NCBI RefSeq assembly: GCF_043290135.1
Contig: NC_134710.1
Span: 320,422,017 to 320,486,016 of the forward strand
From: Rhipicephalus microplus
Taxonomy: Eukaryota; Arthropoda; Arachnida; Ixodida; Ixodidae
Direction: 5' to 3'
Length of the DNA: 64,000 nt
Below the pieces are notes generated by a model that was not told the origin of the DNA, ran no database searches, and worked only from the letters and a program-made list of their open reading frames with translations. Every line of letters begins with the position of its first letter. Position 1 is the first letter of the stretch. Position numbers and translations under genes: made by a program. This document shows, in pieces, positions 1-13,476 of this stretch.

Positions 1-3000
1 TTTGCGTTCTTAAGACGATCGCGAGCACTCGATGGGTCCCTGCTGCCGTGCACTCGAACACGTCTGGTACGCAGGCAGGGTGGAACGCCGCCACTCGAAA
101 TCCACAATGCACAGAAAAAAGAAAGAAACGATGCACCATCGCAATGCCTGGGAGGGCTTGAAAAAAAGATCGAGCTAACGAACCCTAAAATGAGCGTTTC
201 CGCCCTCCAGGGGCAAAAAGGGCTTCGTAGTGGTGGTGGTGGCGGCGCTGTCTGACACGCACAAACACACACACCCTCCGTCCTCCCTTCCACCGCGTCT
301 TTCCAGTTCACATGTTGTAACCCCCCTCCCCCGACAAGCCACCGGCCCCTTGTCAATGCTCGACCCCCATTGCCCGCTCCCCCCCCCCCCCCAAACCCGA
401 CCCCGCAGTCCCTTACTCACCGGGGGCATCGTTTGTTCTGTGCGGTTCATGCGTCTTGATTGTGTGCGTAGTTACTTCACTAGCTGCTCCCTGGGTCACG
501 TTTCTTACGCGCGTTTTGTTTGCATTTCACTCTCCCCCTCTCAACCCGTAGTGGATGGGCGTTTAGATATATACGTAGAAAAACGGAGAAGGGGGAGTGA
601 GTGACGGTCCTCGTTCTTCAGCACAGCGGCACGCTTGTGCTGGCGGTGGAGGTGCGGTGGGCACGGCAGGGAGAGCCTCGCTTCTTCGAGTGTGTCCCCT
701 CGTGCTCCTTGCTGGGGAAAGTGTTTCATTTATCTGGCGGCTAATCAAATTGTCCCTCACCGTCTTGTACTTGCTTCATTTGATTGAAGCTTTTTTTTGT
801 TTCCTTCTCCTGGTTCATTTAGAGCATGTATGTCCTCGGGGTGTTCTTTCGTGGGCGTCGTTCGTTTGGCGCCGCGGACTTGGAAATAAGTAGAAAGATA
901 CCAAACCCGAATTTACGAAGGGAGTTGTGGATGGAACGTGAGGCGAAGAAGATAAAAAAAAGCGAAGGGCGACAAATGAGAAGAAAACCATTGTCGATCC
1001 CCCTTCCCGCTGCTTCTGATTTCACGCTCAAGTGTTTGGTAGCCCGCAAGCATATCACACGGGTGTATAGACAAGAAAACATGAGGGAGAAAAAAAGAAT
1101 CAGAGGACGATGATCGAAGGATGAAGAAAAGAAAGCAATGCGGAAGACGTTTGTTATTACAGGTTCCCGTTCAATCGACACTCATTCTCGCTCTTCATTG
1201 CTTGCCGAAACGATTGTTCCCTGCAGGCTGGTATAGTTTTGCCACGCATGCGACATAAAAAAAATCATAACCCATGGAGTTTAATTTGTGTTTCTAAGCT
1301 GTTGCTTCTTTTGCTGTGGGGGTCACGCTACGTGCTACGGCACTGTCATTGCTAGAAGTGAGCGAAACGCCCCATTTCTGACTTGCAAACTTCACTATCG
1401 TGGCACAAGAGACGACCTTATTTCACTCCCACTTAAAAAAACATTTGCTCTCTTCGCTCGTCATCATCTGCTGGTTTAAGTACCTGAACCATCTCTTGCC
1501 TTCGATTTGCTACAATGTTATATGAAAAGCTGACTCGTCCTATAAAAATAGCTTACAGGTATGGTTGTCTGTCGTTCCATTACTGCTGCCAAAACGTGCC
1601 ACAATGCTGTTTTTCATAGCGTATTGAACAAACCTATAGTTTTGAAGGGACCCCGCGTGGCATTTTGAGCGTAGTTGCGAAACACTGTGAATGCTCTCGT
1701 GAACATGCCAACCAAATATTATTATGCGACGTATATCAAAGATTTCACAATTTATTGTCCAGAAGAGCCATAAGTAACTTGATGTCTCCCGCACAAAACT
1801 GTGCAGGGAACGGAAGCGCAGGCGGATGACTTTGAAAGTCACATGGGCCTTATTTTCTTTTTTCGGGTAGGTACCCCGGATGTCACCGGTTGGCTCCACG
1901 GGTCGGTGCCGTGCGCGTATGAACCCAAGAAATAGTGGCCCGTATGGCTCTTCACAAAATATCCTTCACGTACCTAAACTTAGTGCGACGAGAAGACAGT
2001 GCTCAACCCAAATCCTGACGGCCAGAAGGAGCTGTAGTGTACCGGGATATCAGAGCCACAGCCGCTCGATCTCCCCCCCCCCCCCCCCCCTGGGAAGATG
2101 TAGCTGCCGGATCTGAACTTTCAACACTTTCGCGAATAACGTAGCCATGATTATCACCGACATATGTAGGTAAGGTACTCAAGGCCATGTTACCCGGTGA
2201 CACAACTTTTGATAAGTGCGTCACCTCCTTGTCGTCTCCCGCTGCGTAGTTTTCAGTGGCGACAAGAGGAGACAGAAAGTGTGCATTTCGTGCGCGTAGT
2301 TCCGTCTACATTTGACAATTTCAAAAAAAAAAAGTTTGTGGCAAAAATTATGTTATCCTACATAACGAGTCAGCATATGCTTCAGACGTTCAGCCACCTG
2401 CAACAAACAAGATTTTGCTCTTTTTTGTCTTTTTGAGTATGTACCACTCAAGTCGTCGCTATGTACCTCTAGCTATTTTGCGATGTTAAAATATTGTGTG
2501 TATCTTTTAGTTGATATAGACTGAGTCAACAAGTATTACGGATGTATCGCAAACATAAAGCCCAAGGCTAATTCAAGAATGTTAATTAAGGATTTATAAA
2601 TAGGTGCGTTGAAATTGCATAAGAAGAGAGAAAAACAACCAACAAAGATTCGAATGACAAAGAAAAAGTTGCCTTAACTATTGCCGTTTTTTTTGCTGCT
2701 TTAGCTGCTACTCGGTAAAGTTTAGCTGCACTCATAGCATCAACGGCCATCCTCGACTGTGGGTTAGTTATAAGTAGGACAGGGAGTACTTCTGAGCATG
2801 AGGTGCTTCTTCAAGGGACACTTCAAAGCTTTAGACCCGTCACACATACGATCCAGTCACAATCACACATGCCATCCAACATGAATCGCGTCGTCCTCGT
2901 TTTCCCAAACGCCAATGGCCTATATTCTTTCACTCTAACGTCACAATATCCGCCTCTTTTTCAGCCTCACCAATTTTTCGACGTCAAACGGCATTTCCTT

Positions 3001-3039
3001 TTGGGCGCCCTCACCTTGAGGGCAACCTGGTATCTAAGG
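1..3039. other. No recognisable gene
   Basis: I see no frame with protein-like composition, no exon with credible splice sites and no recognisable repeat family here. The first kilobase is C/T- and GA-rich. Homopolymer C tracts occur at 379-392 (14 C) and 2073-2090 (18 C). Short open frames in both strands overlap each other and have arbitrary composition. Confidence 0.5.
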
Positions 3040-3240
3040 GGGAGGGCGCTCTCATGATTGGCCCGCAGTGTTCGTCAAGTAGTGGAGCATCCGCCTACAA
3101 TGCGGGAGCGGCCGCGTTCGATTTCTAGTGCAATCGAACACCCATCGGTGTTCCCAATGGCAAAAAAGGTAGCCCGACCTGGCGTTCGGTGGTGTGACTT
3201 CCCATGTCTTAAGAAGGTGGCCATTCCTTTCAGCTCTCTT
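3040..3240 (+). repeat. tRNA-derived SINE-like repeat
   Basis: A tRNA-like promoter is visible: an A-box-like stretch at 3079-3092 (AGTAGTGGAGCATC) and a B-box-like stretch at 3115-3126 (CGTTCGATTTCT), followed by a non-tRNA body. The body differs from the main SINE family in this window, so it is a separate family. The B box departs from GGTTCGANTCC, so this is probably an old copy. Ends are approximate; no target duplication was found. Confidence 0.45.
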
Positions 3241-4914
3241 CTGTCTTTCACTTCGCTTTGCCATGGTTTTACCTGGCTTTGTAACGGGCTGAATTTAGAT
3301 TTTGTCCTTAACTAGAAAGTTTAGTCCTTAACCAGAAACCACCATCGTCATCACGGATGGCCAGTCGTAGTCATTGGACACTTCCACAATAGCGGGCGCT
3401 ATCTGCTGCGCCCCGCACACGAATGTTTTGCATCATTGCTTTCTTTTTACTGTGCGGGATTTCCAACGCGAAGCTTGCAAAACCAGAAAATTTAGAAGGG
3501 TTCTAACCACCCGATAGAGAGCTGAGTGCTATAATCAATATGACAGAACTCAATCTTTCCAAGACAATGTTCTATGCACGCACGGTGGCGCATCTCTATA
3601 GTGGAATTCTCCAATGAGAGTGCCGTAGTGTGAGGCTTTATATCTACAGCTCGAACATGCACAGAATATTGCCTGCCTGCAATTTCCTTGCACCGTAAAT
3701 ACGGGACAGTACGCCTCCTATATAATACCGTACCATTATATAACACCGTACCATTTTGTGGCACTCTTCATTTTTGCGCGAAAGAACAACAAAAAAAAGC
3801 CAGATCAAGCTGCACTGAGTGTCGCAGATCCACTGTAAGATCCGCACGTGAGCAAGCAGAAATGCCCGCATGTGCGGATATGCGCTCTTTTTTTTCTAAT
3901 AAAGCTTTAGAAATAAAGCTGTGCATTATAGCTACACCTGTCTAGTTCAATATCCCGGCGGATGATTACGCTAATAAAAATTGGGGGACCCTTAAGCTTC
4001 GCCTTTAGGAGTTGAACGCGAAAGCGAAATCCGGCCCTAGTGCACCCTTCAACCACTAAGTCCATACCTATTAATATGTTTTGTTACATACACATGCACG
4101 CACACAAACACGCACACAGTAGAATGGACCAGCGCGCCCTATTACCGCCGAATGGGCTCATTCTCGTCGTGACACCTGTCGAACAAAATGCGTTAGAGAG
4201 TCCCTGAAACACTTTTTCAAGTAACCGTGGAATGAATTCACTAAAAGAGCTTATTGCCCCACGAATTGAACGCCGCAAAAGTTTTAAGAATCCGTACAGT
4301 GCGAGTGGAGTTACAAAGGTTTGTCACATGCTGCAGTGTCATTATCCCTTCTCTAGTCCCGACGAAAGCACTGGAAGCTAAGCAGGGAGGGGTGGCAGGG
4401 CAAAGAAACAACCGCGCCTCGTCACCTCGAGCACTTTTTTTTTTCTACGAATGCGCGGCTTTCTCAGTGTGATCAAGCGCGCACGCATGGACAAGTAGCG
4501 GCCTCCCGCGGCTATCTCGGTAACTTGATTTTTTTGGTCCCAGACGCACAGACAACTTTTCGCTCACAACCAACGGGGCCGACGCCGGTGGCGAGTTTTA
4601 TGTGACACGAGCTCTCTAACGCTATCGCGTTAAAATTACACTTCAGTTCTGAACCCTGAGGTTATTTTTTTAAGTGCCTCACTACTTTTATGCCTGCCCA
4701 AGTACAAAACCAGACAAGTTCATTCGTCACGTAAGCAAATCGATGCAAGGGTATAAATGTACGAAACAAAATACATTCGAATAAAAAAAAACTGGGGTGG
4801 TGGTTTTTGAACCTACAACTCGATGCTCAGAAAGTTGCAGTGCCCACTAGCCTGAATACCCGCGCATGCAGATGGGGAATGTATCCGAAACATATTACAG
4901 CGTTGCAGAGCGTT
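3241..4914. other. No recognisable gene; small direct repeat
   Basis: No gene is recognised. An 18-bp unit is present twice in tandem at 3721-3738 and 3739-3756, each containing ACCGTACCATT and differing at about two positions. A short hairpin motif at 4617-4632 is listed separately. Confidence 0.5.
4617..4632 (+). repeat. TAACGC/GCGTTA hairpin motif
   Basis: The arms TAACGC and GCGTTA enclose a TATC loop and are followed by AAAATT. The same hairpin followed by AAAATT recurs at 55750-55765 and 57544-57559, where it lies at the 3' side of tRNA-headed SINE-like sequences. This copy is therefore probably a remnant of that family. Confidence 0.45.
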
Positions 4915-5006
4915 AAGTTTCCGGAGCCCTCCACTACGGCGTCTCTCATAATCATATGGTGGTTTTGGGACGTTAAACCCCACATATCAATCGTCAATCA
5001 ATCAGA
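4915..5006 (+). repeat. tick tRNA-SINE, 3' fragment
   Basis: This matches the 3' third of the main SINE family: the CCCTCCACTACGGCGTC block, then TGGTTTTGGGACGTTAAACC, then a short ATCAATC-type tail. The tRNA-like head and the middle are absent, so the copy is 5' truncated, as expected for target-primed reverse transcription by a partner LINE. Confidence 0.85.
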
Positions 5007-6240
5007 GGGTTAAGTACAGCACTGGTCTTCGCATATACAGCAAGATAGGGACGATCGCAGCAAAGAAGAAAAAAAGACGCTCTGCGGATGTCACCCTATA
5101 CCAGCATTCCATTCGAAACATAATCTCGGAGCGCGCGCTGGAAATATGACAGCGTCGTTGTACTGAACATTATCGAGAAGAGCGCAGTACCCACCTCAAC
5201 ACAGCATCATACAATCGATTAACAGCAGATTATTACTAGAAAACATTCACAATTCACTTAAAGAACTCCCAGAGAGAATTTTATGTAGGTATTTATTCAT
5301 TTTTATTAACATAAGTGCACGCGCTTGTCATAGCTATTTCTGAGGGATGATTAAAAAGTTGTATACATACTGCGGCTCAGAATTTTTTAAGAACGATAAT
5401 GAATTTTTGAGATTTCCAACCTGTAAAATATCTGCATTGAAGTGAATCGGGAAAGCGTAGCTTTGATGTATTAGGCGTCTTTACAGATGAAGGTGCTGAA
5501 GTATATGATTGACGAACATTACTCGTACAGTACTGAATGACACAATTTTTTGATATCTTCTACTAGATTGTGTATGTTCTCTTCCTACGGTATCATTTTA
5601 AATATCGAAAAGAAAATTTATTCGTTCGAAAACCACAATTGTCCAAGGCCACGCACAGACTACTCCAGGCGAGTCATGAGGAAGTTACTTTCCTTACAGC
5701 GGAAACACCACTTGTGTGATCCGGCCCTAATCGTTGGAAAAACTTGCACAAGTGGTTACGGACTTATAGCGATGCCGCATACTGCACAGGGCTGACTGAC
5801 ACTGATGCTGTGTGCTCTCTTTGTATATCCATCTTCCTTTACACGTCTAACTTTAAAACTATGCATGCCCTTCACCAGCGGAAGGCAGCATATCAATTAA
5901 TATAGGCTGATTAACATCCCCGTATTTCCACTATCTCCCATTGCCGTCTTTTCCCACTTTTTGTCCTAATCGAAAAGCAGATTCCGGTGATTCTGATGAT
6001 AACTCTGTTTCGAACTGAGTTTCAGCTGGTCCGGGAGTGAACCTTGGTTGGCAGCAGAACTTGGCTGATTAAGGGGCGTACAGGAAACAAAGCGAAACGT
6101 GGTCGAACGTCCTGGCGCGCTGATACAGAGGGGCAGCCCTATATTTTCGCTTTTCGTATGCAATGGGCGATGATTGATGTTCACGCACTGCTCGTCATCG
6201 CACTTGTCTCAAACGTGAACTGTTCGCGCCGCTTTTGAAG
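5007..6240. other. No recognisable gene
   Basis: AT-rich sequence without credible coding frames, splice signals or known repeat families. No promoter or terminator could be supported. Confidence 0.45.
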
Positions 6241-6560
6241 AATCGATCGCGACGCGAGAACAGACTCGAGCGGCGAAAACGTCAACAGATTCAGCTGAGG
6301 GTGTAAACAAACACGTTCGGCTCTCGGAGTACCGCACGGCTGCACACAAAGGCACTGCGGGCGAAATGGAGGAGACGCGGGGAGAGCGGCGCACGTGTAG
6401 TACGCGAATGCCCGCGGCGGCGGTCTCTGCGCCCCGGATTAACTGCAGGCACGCGCGCCTGGCGCGCACGCGTGCACCGCCAATTAATGAGCACCTAATT
6501 AAATCAGCGCCGCGCCGCTGCGTCTTCATTTGCATATACGACGCTCTCCTCGGCGTGCTG
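6241..6560. promoter_or_regulatory. GC-rich block with homeodomain and POU motifs (candidate CNE)
   Basis: A GC-rich island of about 300 bp stands out from AT-rich flanks. It contains CAATTAATG (6481-6489), CCTAATTAAATC (6494-6505) and the octamer-like ATTTGCAT (6528-6535), all within about 55 bp. TAATTA cores are classic homeodomain sites and ATTTGCAT is the POU octamer. The clustering suggests an enhancer or conserved noncoding element, but such motifs also arise by chance, and no conservation data are available. Confidence 0.25.
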
Positions 6561-8526
6561 TCCGCGAACAGTGCGTACAACTATACACTTTTTTTCTCTA
6601 TTTCTTTCAAAAATGTTTTCCCCCTCTCTCCTGCCCTAGCGTATACATCCTGCGGGCTTGTGCACTTTGCCACTCGCTGAATCTGCCTACGTGGTCCGGA
6701 GGTGTAATTTTTTGTAGCGAGCATCAGGTGTTTAGCGTGAGTGTCCGTTTTAGCCTGGCCTCGTTGTGCCTTTCCCGACGTGTCACCCATCTGCAGACGT
6801 TCTTCTAGGAATGCTGCATGCGGAAGACAACTCATTGAACGTTGACATTTACTCGTGCGTAGGTGTTTGAACGAGGTCACCACGGGCCAATTATTCTTTC
6901 TTAATTTTTTATTCAAGTATTAGCCCGCATTACCCTTGGGTGTTACAGCAAGGAGGGGGGGGGGTAAAACAGTGATACAAATAAGTCTTCACTAGCACAA
7001 CATAGTTGCTTTTCAGAAAGTTTATTGCATTCTACAACACACTCCGAAAAAAATAGCCAACAAGCCCGTCCTGGGCTGGTATTCACGGATTTTGATGTCA
7101 TCTTTAATTTTAGAAATATAAAAAAGTTGTCTTTAGGTAAAAATCTTTAATTGCTCATGCCTACATTGTTGTAATATACCAAAAACACTTTTAGCTTTAA
7201 CTTGCCTCGACGTGAAGACATCTCGCAATTTAACTCTCGCTTCATTATTGTGACACTGTCTGTTGTACGGTACCTGCCCAGGACGCATCTGGTCACTTTG
7301 TTTTGAATACTTTCTATCTAAGGAGTGAGAGTGGCTTCCGATGGACCCCGTTGAGGGCAGGGATACTCTAATATTGTTCCCAGATGTAGTAAACGCATGC
7401 CGTTTTTCTTCCATAATGCGACATGTTAGGTTTCGTTGAACAAAGTTCAGTGTTTTTCCAGCCTTAATATCTCACACATATGCACATTCCACGAACAATC
7501 AGCCGAAAACGCAACACCTAATTATTTGGGAATATCAAGTGCGGTTATACAGTATTTATTTAACAGTTCCTTTTGACTTTGCTTGTGGTACATTTTGAGT
7601 AAACATTTGTTTTACGTATTTCTGAACAAAGCCGCATGCCTACGAGTAGAACGCGTGCAATAAAGGGAATGAACATCTTTGCTTGGCTGTTATTTAAGCA
7701 TCGTCCTCGGGATCGTCTTCTCCTTTAGGTGGCTTTATATCATAATAATAAAGAGGTACTGCATGTAAGAAAAGACGCAACACGAATGTTTTATATTTGT
7801 TTGAACGTAAGAGTTAAATGCAAGTTTAAACGCATTATCATTTATTGAATGGTCATTATAGCTGATAACATACGACGCCATGAACTTTCCATTCGCAGTG
7901 CTGTTTCGATATAGTCTAAATCCATAATGTTGACATACGATGATGTTTTTTGTCCAATATTTTTCCTATATACTTCGATATGTCAATTTAATAAATGGTC
8001 ATGGCTTAAAATAGTAATTAGGCCACGCCAAGAGAGATAAAAATCCAACTGCGTAACCAAATTTGGCGGTAAAGCTTCACACGTTTTCAGACAAGGAATA
8101 TTTCTTGACCATTTCGTTTTGTTCAAACGCCAACAGGTATACGATCACTATAAAAAACAATTATTTATTCATATTTGATCACGAAGAAGACACTAATCGT
8201 CGTGGGTTCCTGTCTACTCGTAGTGCTTTGCTAAAAATGTTTTTCTTGTAAAGGTGGCAAAAAAAAGGTTATTAACGGGCCCTGGGCGGGGTTTGAGAAA
8301 AATTCAAAGTAAAAGAACACCGAACTGATGTTGTCTATTTGAAGCTGTGATGCAACCCTTGTGTACGTATGAACATATTAGGTGTATCTGAACGGTCATG
8401 TGATGTTCGGCTGTGCTGTACTGTATTTTGTGCCCTTATTATTAATCTTAAAAGATATTTCGTCTGCTAAGCGAAAATGTGTGGCCGATACCACCATAAT
8501 GGCACCAAACATTCCTACCTGATCAT
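6561..8526. other. No recognisable gene; LINE-type 3' tail at about 6893-6958
   Basis: No gene is seen. At 6893-6958, TTTATTCAAG followed by CCGCAT...GGTGTTACAGCA and a G-rich run matches a similar block at about 29610-29680. Read on the minus strand it ends in CTTGAATAAA, consistent with the polyadenylated 3' end of a retroposon. The rest is AT-rich and unremarkable. Confidence 0.45.
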
Positions 8527-8754
<228 letters not shown>

Positions 8755-8920
8755 ACAGTAAAAGTTTACTTTTCAGAAAACAAAAAGGTTTTTTCTGAAC
8801 CACGCCACAAATTATGCACGCACGCTTGGTTTGAAGAAAGTAAAGTCTTCACATTTATATCAAGTAGATCCGCCTCTCCAATTTTCACCTAATCAGAAGA
8901 TCGATAGATGATTTGGCACA

Positions 8921-9505
8921 GTACTGAACCGCCTACGGTTAGGTTTTGCATACACACCCGAATTCTTACGCCACATAAAAAGAAGAACGTCCCCGTACTG
9001 CGACCATTGGGATGATGTCGATGCGTCAGAGGAGCATATCCTTATAGAATGTCCACAATATGAAGAAGAACGCGCCGAATTGAGTTATCGCTTGAACCGA
9101 CTTGACCGACGACCATTTACAATTGGAAAAGTACTTGAACCGTGGTCACATTCCGATTATCAAATGCGTGCTGTGATCGCCCTCTGTCATGTTTTAAAGG
9201 ACACAAATTTAGTTACCTGTCTTTAGTTCATATTATACCTTGCCACTATTTGTACGGGTTTTATCCGCAATGTGATCATAATATATGAACTGGACTATGC
9301 CCATGCATACTATGCTCTTTCATGCGTTCTAAGTTTTATAGTGTATATAGTATGTACATAGCGCCTATGATTGGTTTTTCTTTTCTTATTCCTAATGTTT
9401 CGTGTTTTTGTGTTTATCTTGTACATTACTGTCGTGATGTTGGGACAGCCAGCTCTAACGTAGCCTACCTACCCATGTTTCGCCAAATATAAATAAAAAA
9501 ACGTT
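8921..9505 (+). mobile_element. LINE 3' end: C-terminal zinc-finger region of ORF2 plus 3' UTR
   Basis: Frame 8921-9226 stays open for 101 codons and ends in TAG. It carries the signature of many arthropod LINE ORF2 C-termini: NRLRLGFAYTPEF, then TSPYCDHW, then EEHILIECPQYEEER. The normal CxxC...HxxxxC finger reads C-x-x-W...H-x4-C, so the second cysteine is lost (Trp). About 280 bp of 3' UTR follows and ends in ATAAATAAAAAA near 9504. No upstream reverse transcriptase is seen; a TAA microsatellite lies 170 bp upstream. It is a 5'-truncated copy, probably dead but with an intact reading frame. The clade (Jockey, I or CR1) cannot be fixed from this piece. Confidence 0.8.
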
Positions 9506-10610
9506 GATGGGATATCTTTTTTTTTTTAAAATAAAGTCTAAAAGAGATCTGAATCTCCACATCTGGACTTCATGAGAAACTCAAGGAGTGACTGTCGAGC
9601 TATCCTGATCGTGATAATTAACGTGCCCCGAACGACTGCTGGACGAAGAGAGAGCAAGGTGTGCCTGCAGAGCTTCATATCAAGTGAATCTTCACTCGAA
9701 CATTGTTCTTACACTGCTGCACAAAGGCCAGGCTCTCTTATCACCCGCTACAGTCCTGCGCGAGGATTTTCTCAACTTATTTTCCAGGGAGACGCTATTA
9801 AAAGCTCGATACGCGCAAGCTCTTGCGGAGTTCTATTTCGAAAGTTTCGGGGATCACCCAGCGCAGTTTCCCAATCCATGAGCGCAGATAAGGTCGAAAG
9901 CTAGCGCAGTATGCTACATGCGGGCATCTCTTATATGATACGGTCGCGTGGCTCTGGAAGTTGTCAGTACCATTGATAAACCCAGATTGGCAACGTTGGG
10001 GGATTTCGGTTCCTCAGATCCCGTTTCCCCGTAAAGTCTACGGGCGGGTTTTTTGTGATTTGCGTGTACGTGTATGCGTTCGTGTTATCCTGCTCCTGAC
10101 AAGACGGGGAAAAAAGGACGGATAGATCATACATTCCGTCAGGAAGATCTGTGGAACAACGTGAACAATAGAAATTACTATCCCTGCATGCGCTCTGCGT
10201 ACCATACTTTCGCGTGCCGCGAGTCTCGCAATTTCGAATCAAAACATCGCTCACTATACAATGGACGGCTTCACAAGCGCTGATGCAGAATTCGTGTTAG
10301 GTATTGTCAGACATATTATGCCACGTAAGCACTTTCGGCAATCGTAGCTCATGGGGGCGCACTTCTCAAGCGATCAGCATGCACAGACCACACGCGCGAA
10401 AGCAAACATTGCGTTTGCGTGAGGAATGTTGAGGCGAAGAGACTTGATACTTTATAACAGGCTATGCCATTGGGGGAACGCAATATTCCACGTTTCACAC
10501 GTGCTTTATCCCTCCTCAATATGCGATGCAACTTTTTTTTCTACTTCTCAATTTCCGGCCGTTAGCAAGCGCCCGCTTGTTTCTTGCAGAGAGGCGAATG
10601 CCCAAAAGTC
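9506..10610. other. No recognisable gene
   Basis: No supportable coding exon, RNA gene or repeat. Overlapping short frames on both strands at 9570-9900 and 9960-10280 lack recognisable domains. Confidence 0.45.
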
Positions 10611-10848
10611 GATTGATACGTGGGGCTCAACGTCCCAAAACCATCGTGAGATTATGAGAGAGCTCGTAGTGGAGGGCCCCAGAAATTTCGACCACCTGGG
10701 ATTCTTTAACGGTGCATCCAAATCTAAACACATGGGCCTACAACATTTCAGCCTCCATCGGAAATGCAGCCGCCGCAGCCGAGATTCGATAATGCGATCT
10801 GCGGGTCAGCAGTCGAGTACCTTAGCCACTAGACCACCGCGGCGGGGC
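10611..10848 (-). repeat. tick tRNA-SINE, near full length
   Basis: On the minus strand it runs from the tRNA-like head (CCCCGCCGCGGTGGTCTAG, A box) through a diverged B box and the GGCGGCTGCATTTCC body to TTTTGGGACGTTGAGCC and a GTATCAATC tail. Several transitions from the best copy (28731-28981) mark it as older. No target duplication is evident. Confidence 0.92.
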
Positions 10849-13476
10849 GAATACCCAAAAGTTGTGCGTGCGCTAATGAACGCACTTAGTCAGTTTACGT
10901 TGCACCTTCAAATTACGAATCAAAAAGGAGAGTATAGTTTTCGCCGAATAGGCAACAGGGGCTAAAATTTCAAGAACGAGGGAGGCTGATTATGGCGGCG
11001 CCCCAAATTTGACTCGCAAAACTACCGCCAGAAAGAGAATTCCACGGTTAGGCTAAAGCTGGTGGCGCTCAGTTTTGACGAAACGAAGCGTTCGGGGGAG
11101 AATTATGACTGCGCGGAGAATTTCGCTGAGGGAGCATCATTCAGAAACAAAGTCTCCAAAGCGCGTATTCGAATACGCGCTTCTGGTTTCAGGCCGTATA
11201 CGTAGTATCGACTCACGCATGTGACTGCATGTTCAAAAAGAAACATCTTCTGCAAGATTTTCTGCAGCGTTGAAGCGAGTTCAAAGGCAATAAGTTGTTT
11301 CTTTCTCACCTTGGCTACCCTTTCTAAAAGCGATATCACCTCCTCGCCACTTGTTTCTTCATAAAACACATGAAATACCAACACTGATTTAGCGCGTTGT
11401 GGCTGCACGCTGCAAACACCGCTTGCGCTGTCGCAGACGCGGAAAACGCAGAAAAATCAGTTTATTGCACACAATATTCTTGCGAGACCAGGCAAACATA
11501 GACACGCGATTGTATGGTGAATGCAGGGTAGGTGACAGTTCGCAAAAGATATCGCTCCTATGCTGACCAATCGAGAACTTATTTCATCTTGACGTCACGT
11601 GAATAAACAGCTGGCGTCACGAATTGCGCCCCGAAAACGTGAAATGCCGAGAGAGAATAACGCGCTCGCTCACAATATTTTAAAAATGCAGTTTAGGGGC
11701 CCTTTGAACTTTGTAAAAGGCCGGGAAGTGACCCGTGGAACCATAAGTAAAAAATAACAGCGCAGATGAAATTTTTAAAGGGGTTGAGAAGCCTTTCACA
11801 AAACTTGCCTTGATTTCTGTCGCCTTCAAGAGTTGCGTTGAAGTAACCCTTCACAAGCTTTCGTACATTCAAGTATTTATTACAACCCGGTGTTTTAGTT
11901 TATTATGAAATCGGTGGTATCCTATCTTTTGTCGCTTAGTCGTTGTATTCCGACAAGATTCATAACACTGTCACTTGTATCAAACCAACCTGCGTAATGT
12001 CGCAATCCCTTGGCTGCACACATGAAGGATAAAAAATTGATGCAACAAGACAGAAGTCAAAATGTGTAGGCCCAGTCCCTTATCATCGCATTAGAACGTG
12101 TGGTATGTTCTGCCCTGCAGGTGATAGCCAAGGCAATACAGCCAAGGAATGGACATTGATTAAATCATCTTCAACAAACTTTGAATTCGTTAATATACTC
12201 ATAACTATTGGGTTCTTGTCTCCTGGCGTTTTCGCTTTCGCCGTGTACTTCCCGACTCCAACAGGGGAATGCACGTGGAGTGGCTAGAATAATGCTGTTC
12301 AATTAGTCTATATGTGACAGAGATATAAGTTCTTATTTGCCTACTAACCCACTGTACCATGCTGTTCCAGGTCCATTCTTCCTGATTGTCTGGTACTACT
12401 CGAATGACTAAATTATTTCACGCCAATGTGTGGGTTTCATAAGGCGTAAGTTTTTATAACAGCGTATAGCCTTGAAATTAGAAGTCTCGATAGGCACAGG
12501 GGTCAATACCGACATTTTCAACGTTTGTGGACGAGGTTGCACATCTCAGGAGACAAGTGCACCGTACACAACGAATCCACTACAGTGCCTCCAAACTCAA
12601 ATTGGTTTAAACTATATAAAGAATACCACAAGCTAAACACTCTCAGCCAATGTGCCGTGTTTCCAAGTCCACGTTTGGATATGTTGTTACGAGGGAAAAA
12701 CATATAAAAGGAAATTGCTTCTCAGAGAGTTCACATGCCAAGGCTAGCTGCATGATGTAAAGTTTTCTCCAAGTTCCTTCAAGTTCACTTTTTCTTCACT
12801 GACCAGTCATGCTCTAAATGAGCTGTAAGCATAGATATATCATTATACAAAATCTGAAGCCTTTATCTGGGGAGAAAAACCTAACTTTCAATTTTTATGA
12901 TTATGCAAGTTTTTTCTTGATTGAAATTCTACCGTTTCTTGAAAATTTACTGAAATAGAAGTTTCAAAACAGAAAATACAATCCAAATATATCTCAAGAC
13001 GAAACCAAGCTCATAAATCAATGTACCCTGAGTGAATTTCCTCTCAGTCCGCGAGCTCGCGACAAATTTCACTCCCCAAAAATATGTAAGCCAACGATGC
13101 AACTGGTCTGCAGCGTTATTATTTGAACGCGCCCGTGATTCGAAACTTAGTCGAACCAAACTACTTCGCGGAGGAGTACACGTGCAGTAGTTCTACCCCT
13201 GTTGCTTTGCCTTCATTGCCAAGAAAAGTAGTCGCATGCATACTTATCGCCATTACTCCTCTTATAGTAAGTGACGTCAAGGGCACAAAAGATTACCGAT
13301 TTGGAAACCCTTCCCCATCCAATACGGTACAAAAACAGCAGCTCCGGCACACGTATTGTATCTCTGACGGCAGGAAGGAGCAAAGCTGGTTTTAGTTAAA
13401 TGGAGCATTATCGCATTTAGTCAATTTAATGATCTCATAGTGCACGACTACGGAATATTGTTGTATATCTGTGTAT
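10849..13476. other. No recognisable gene
   Basis: No exon-like segment with splice sites and no known repeat head is seen. Complementary open frames at 12083-12287 and 12518-12707 on both strands are short and have no recognisable domain. Confidence 0.4.
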
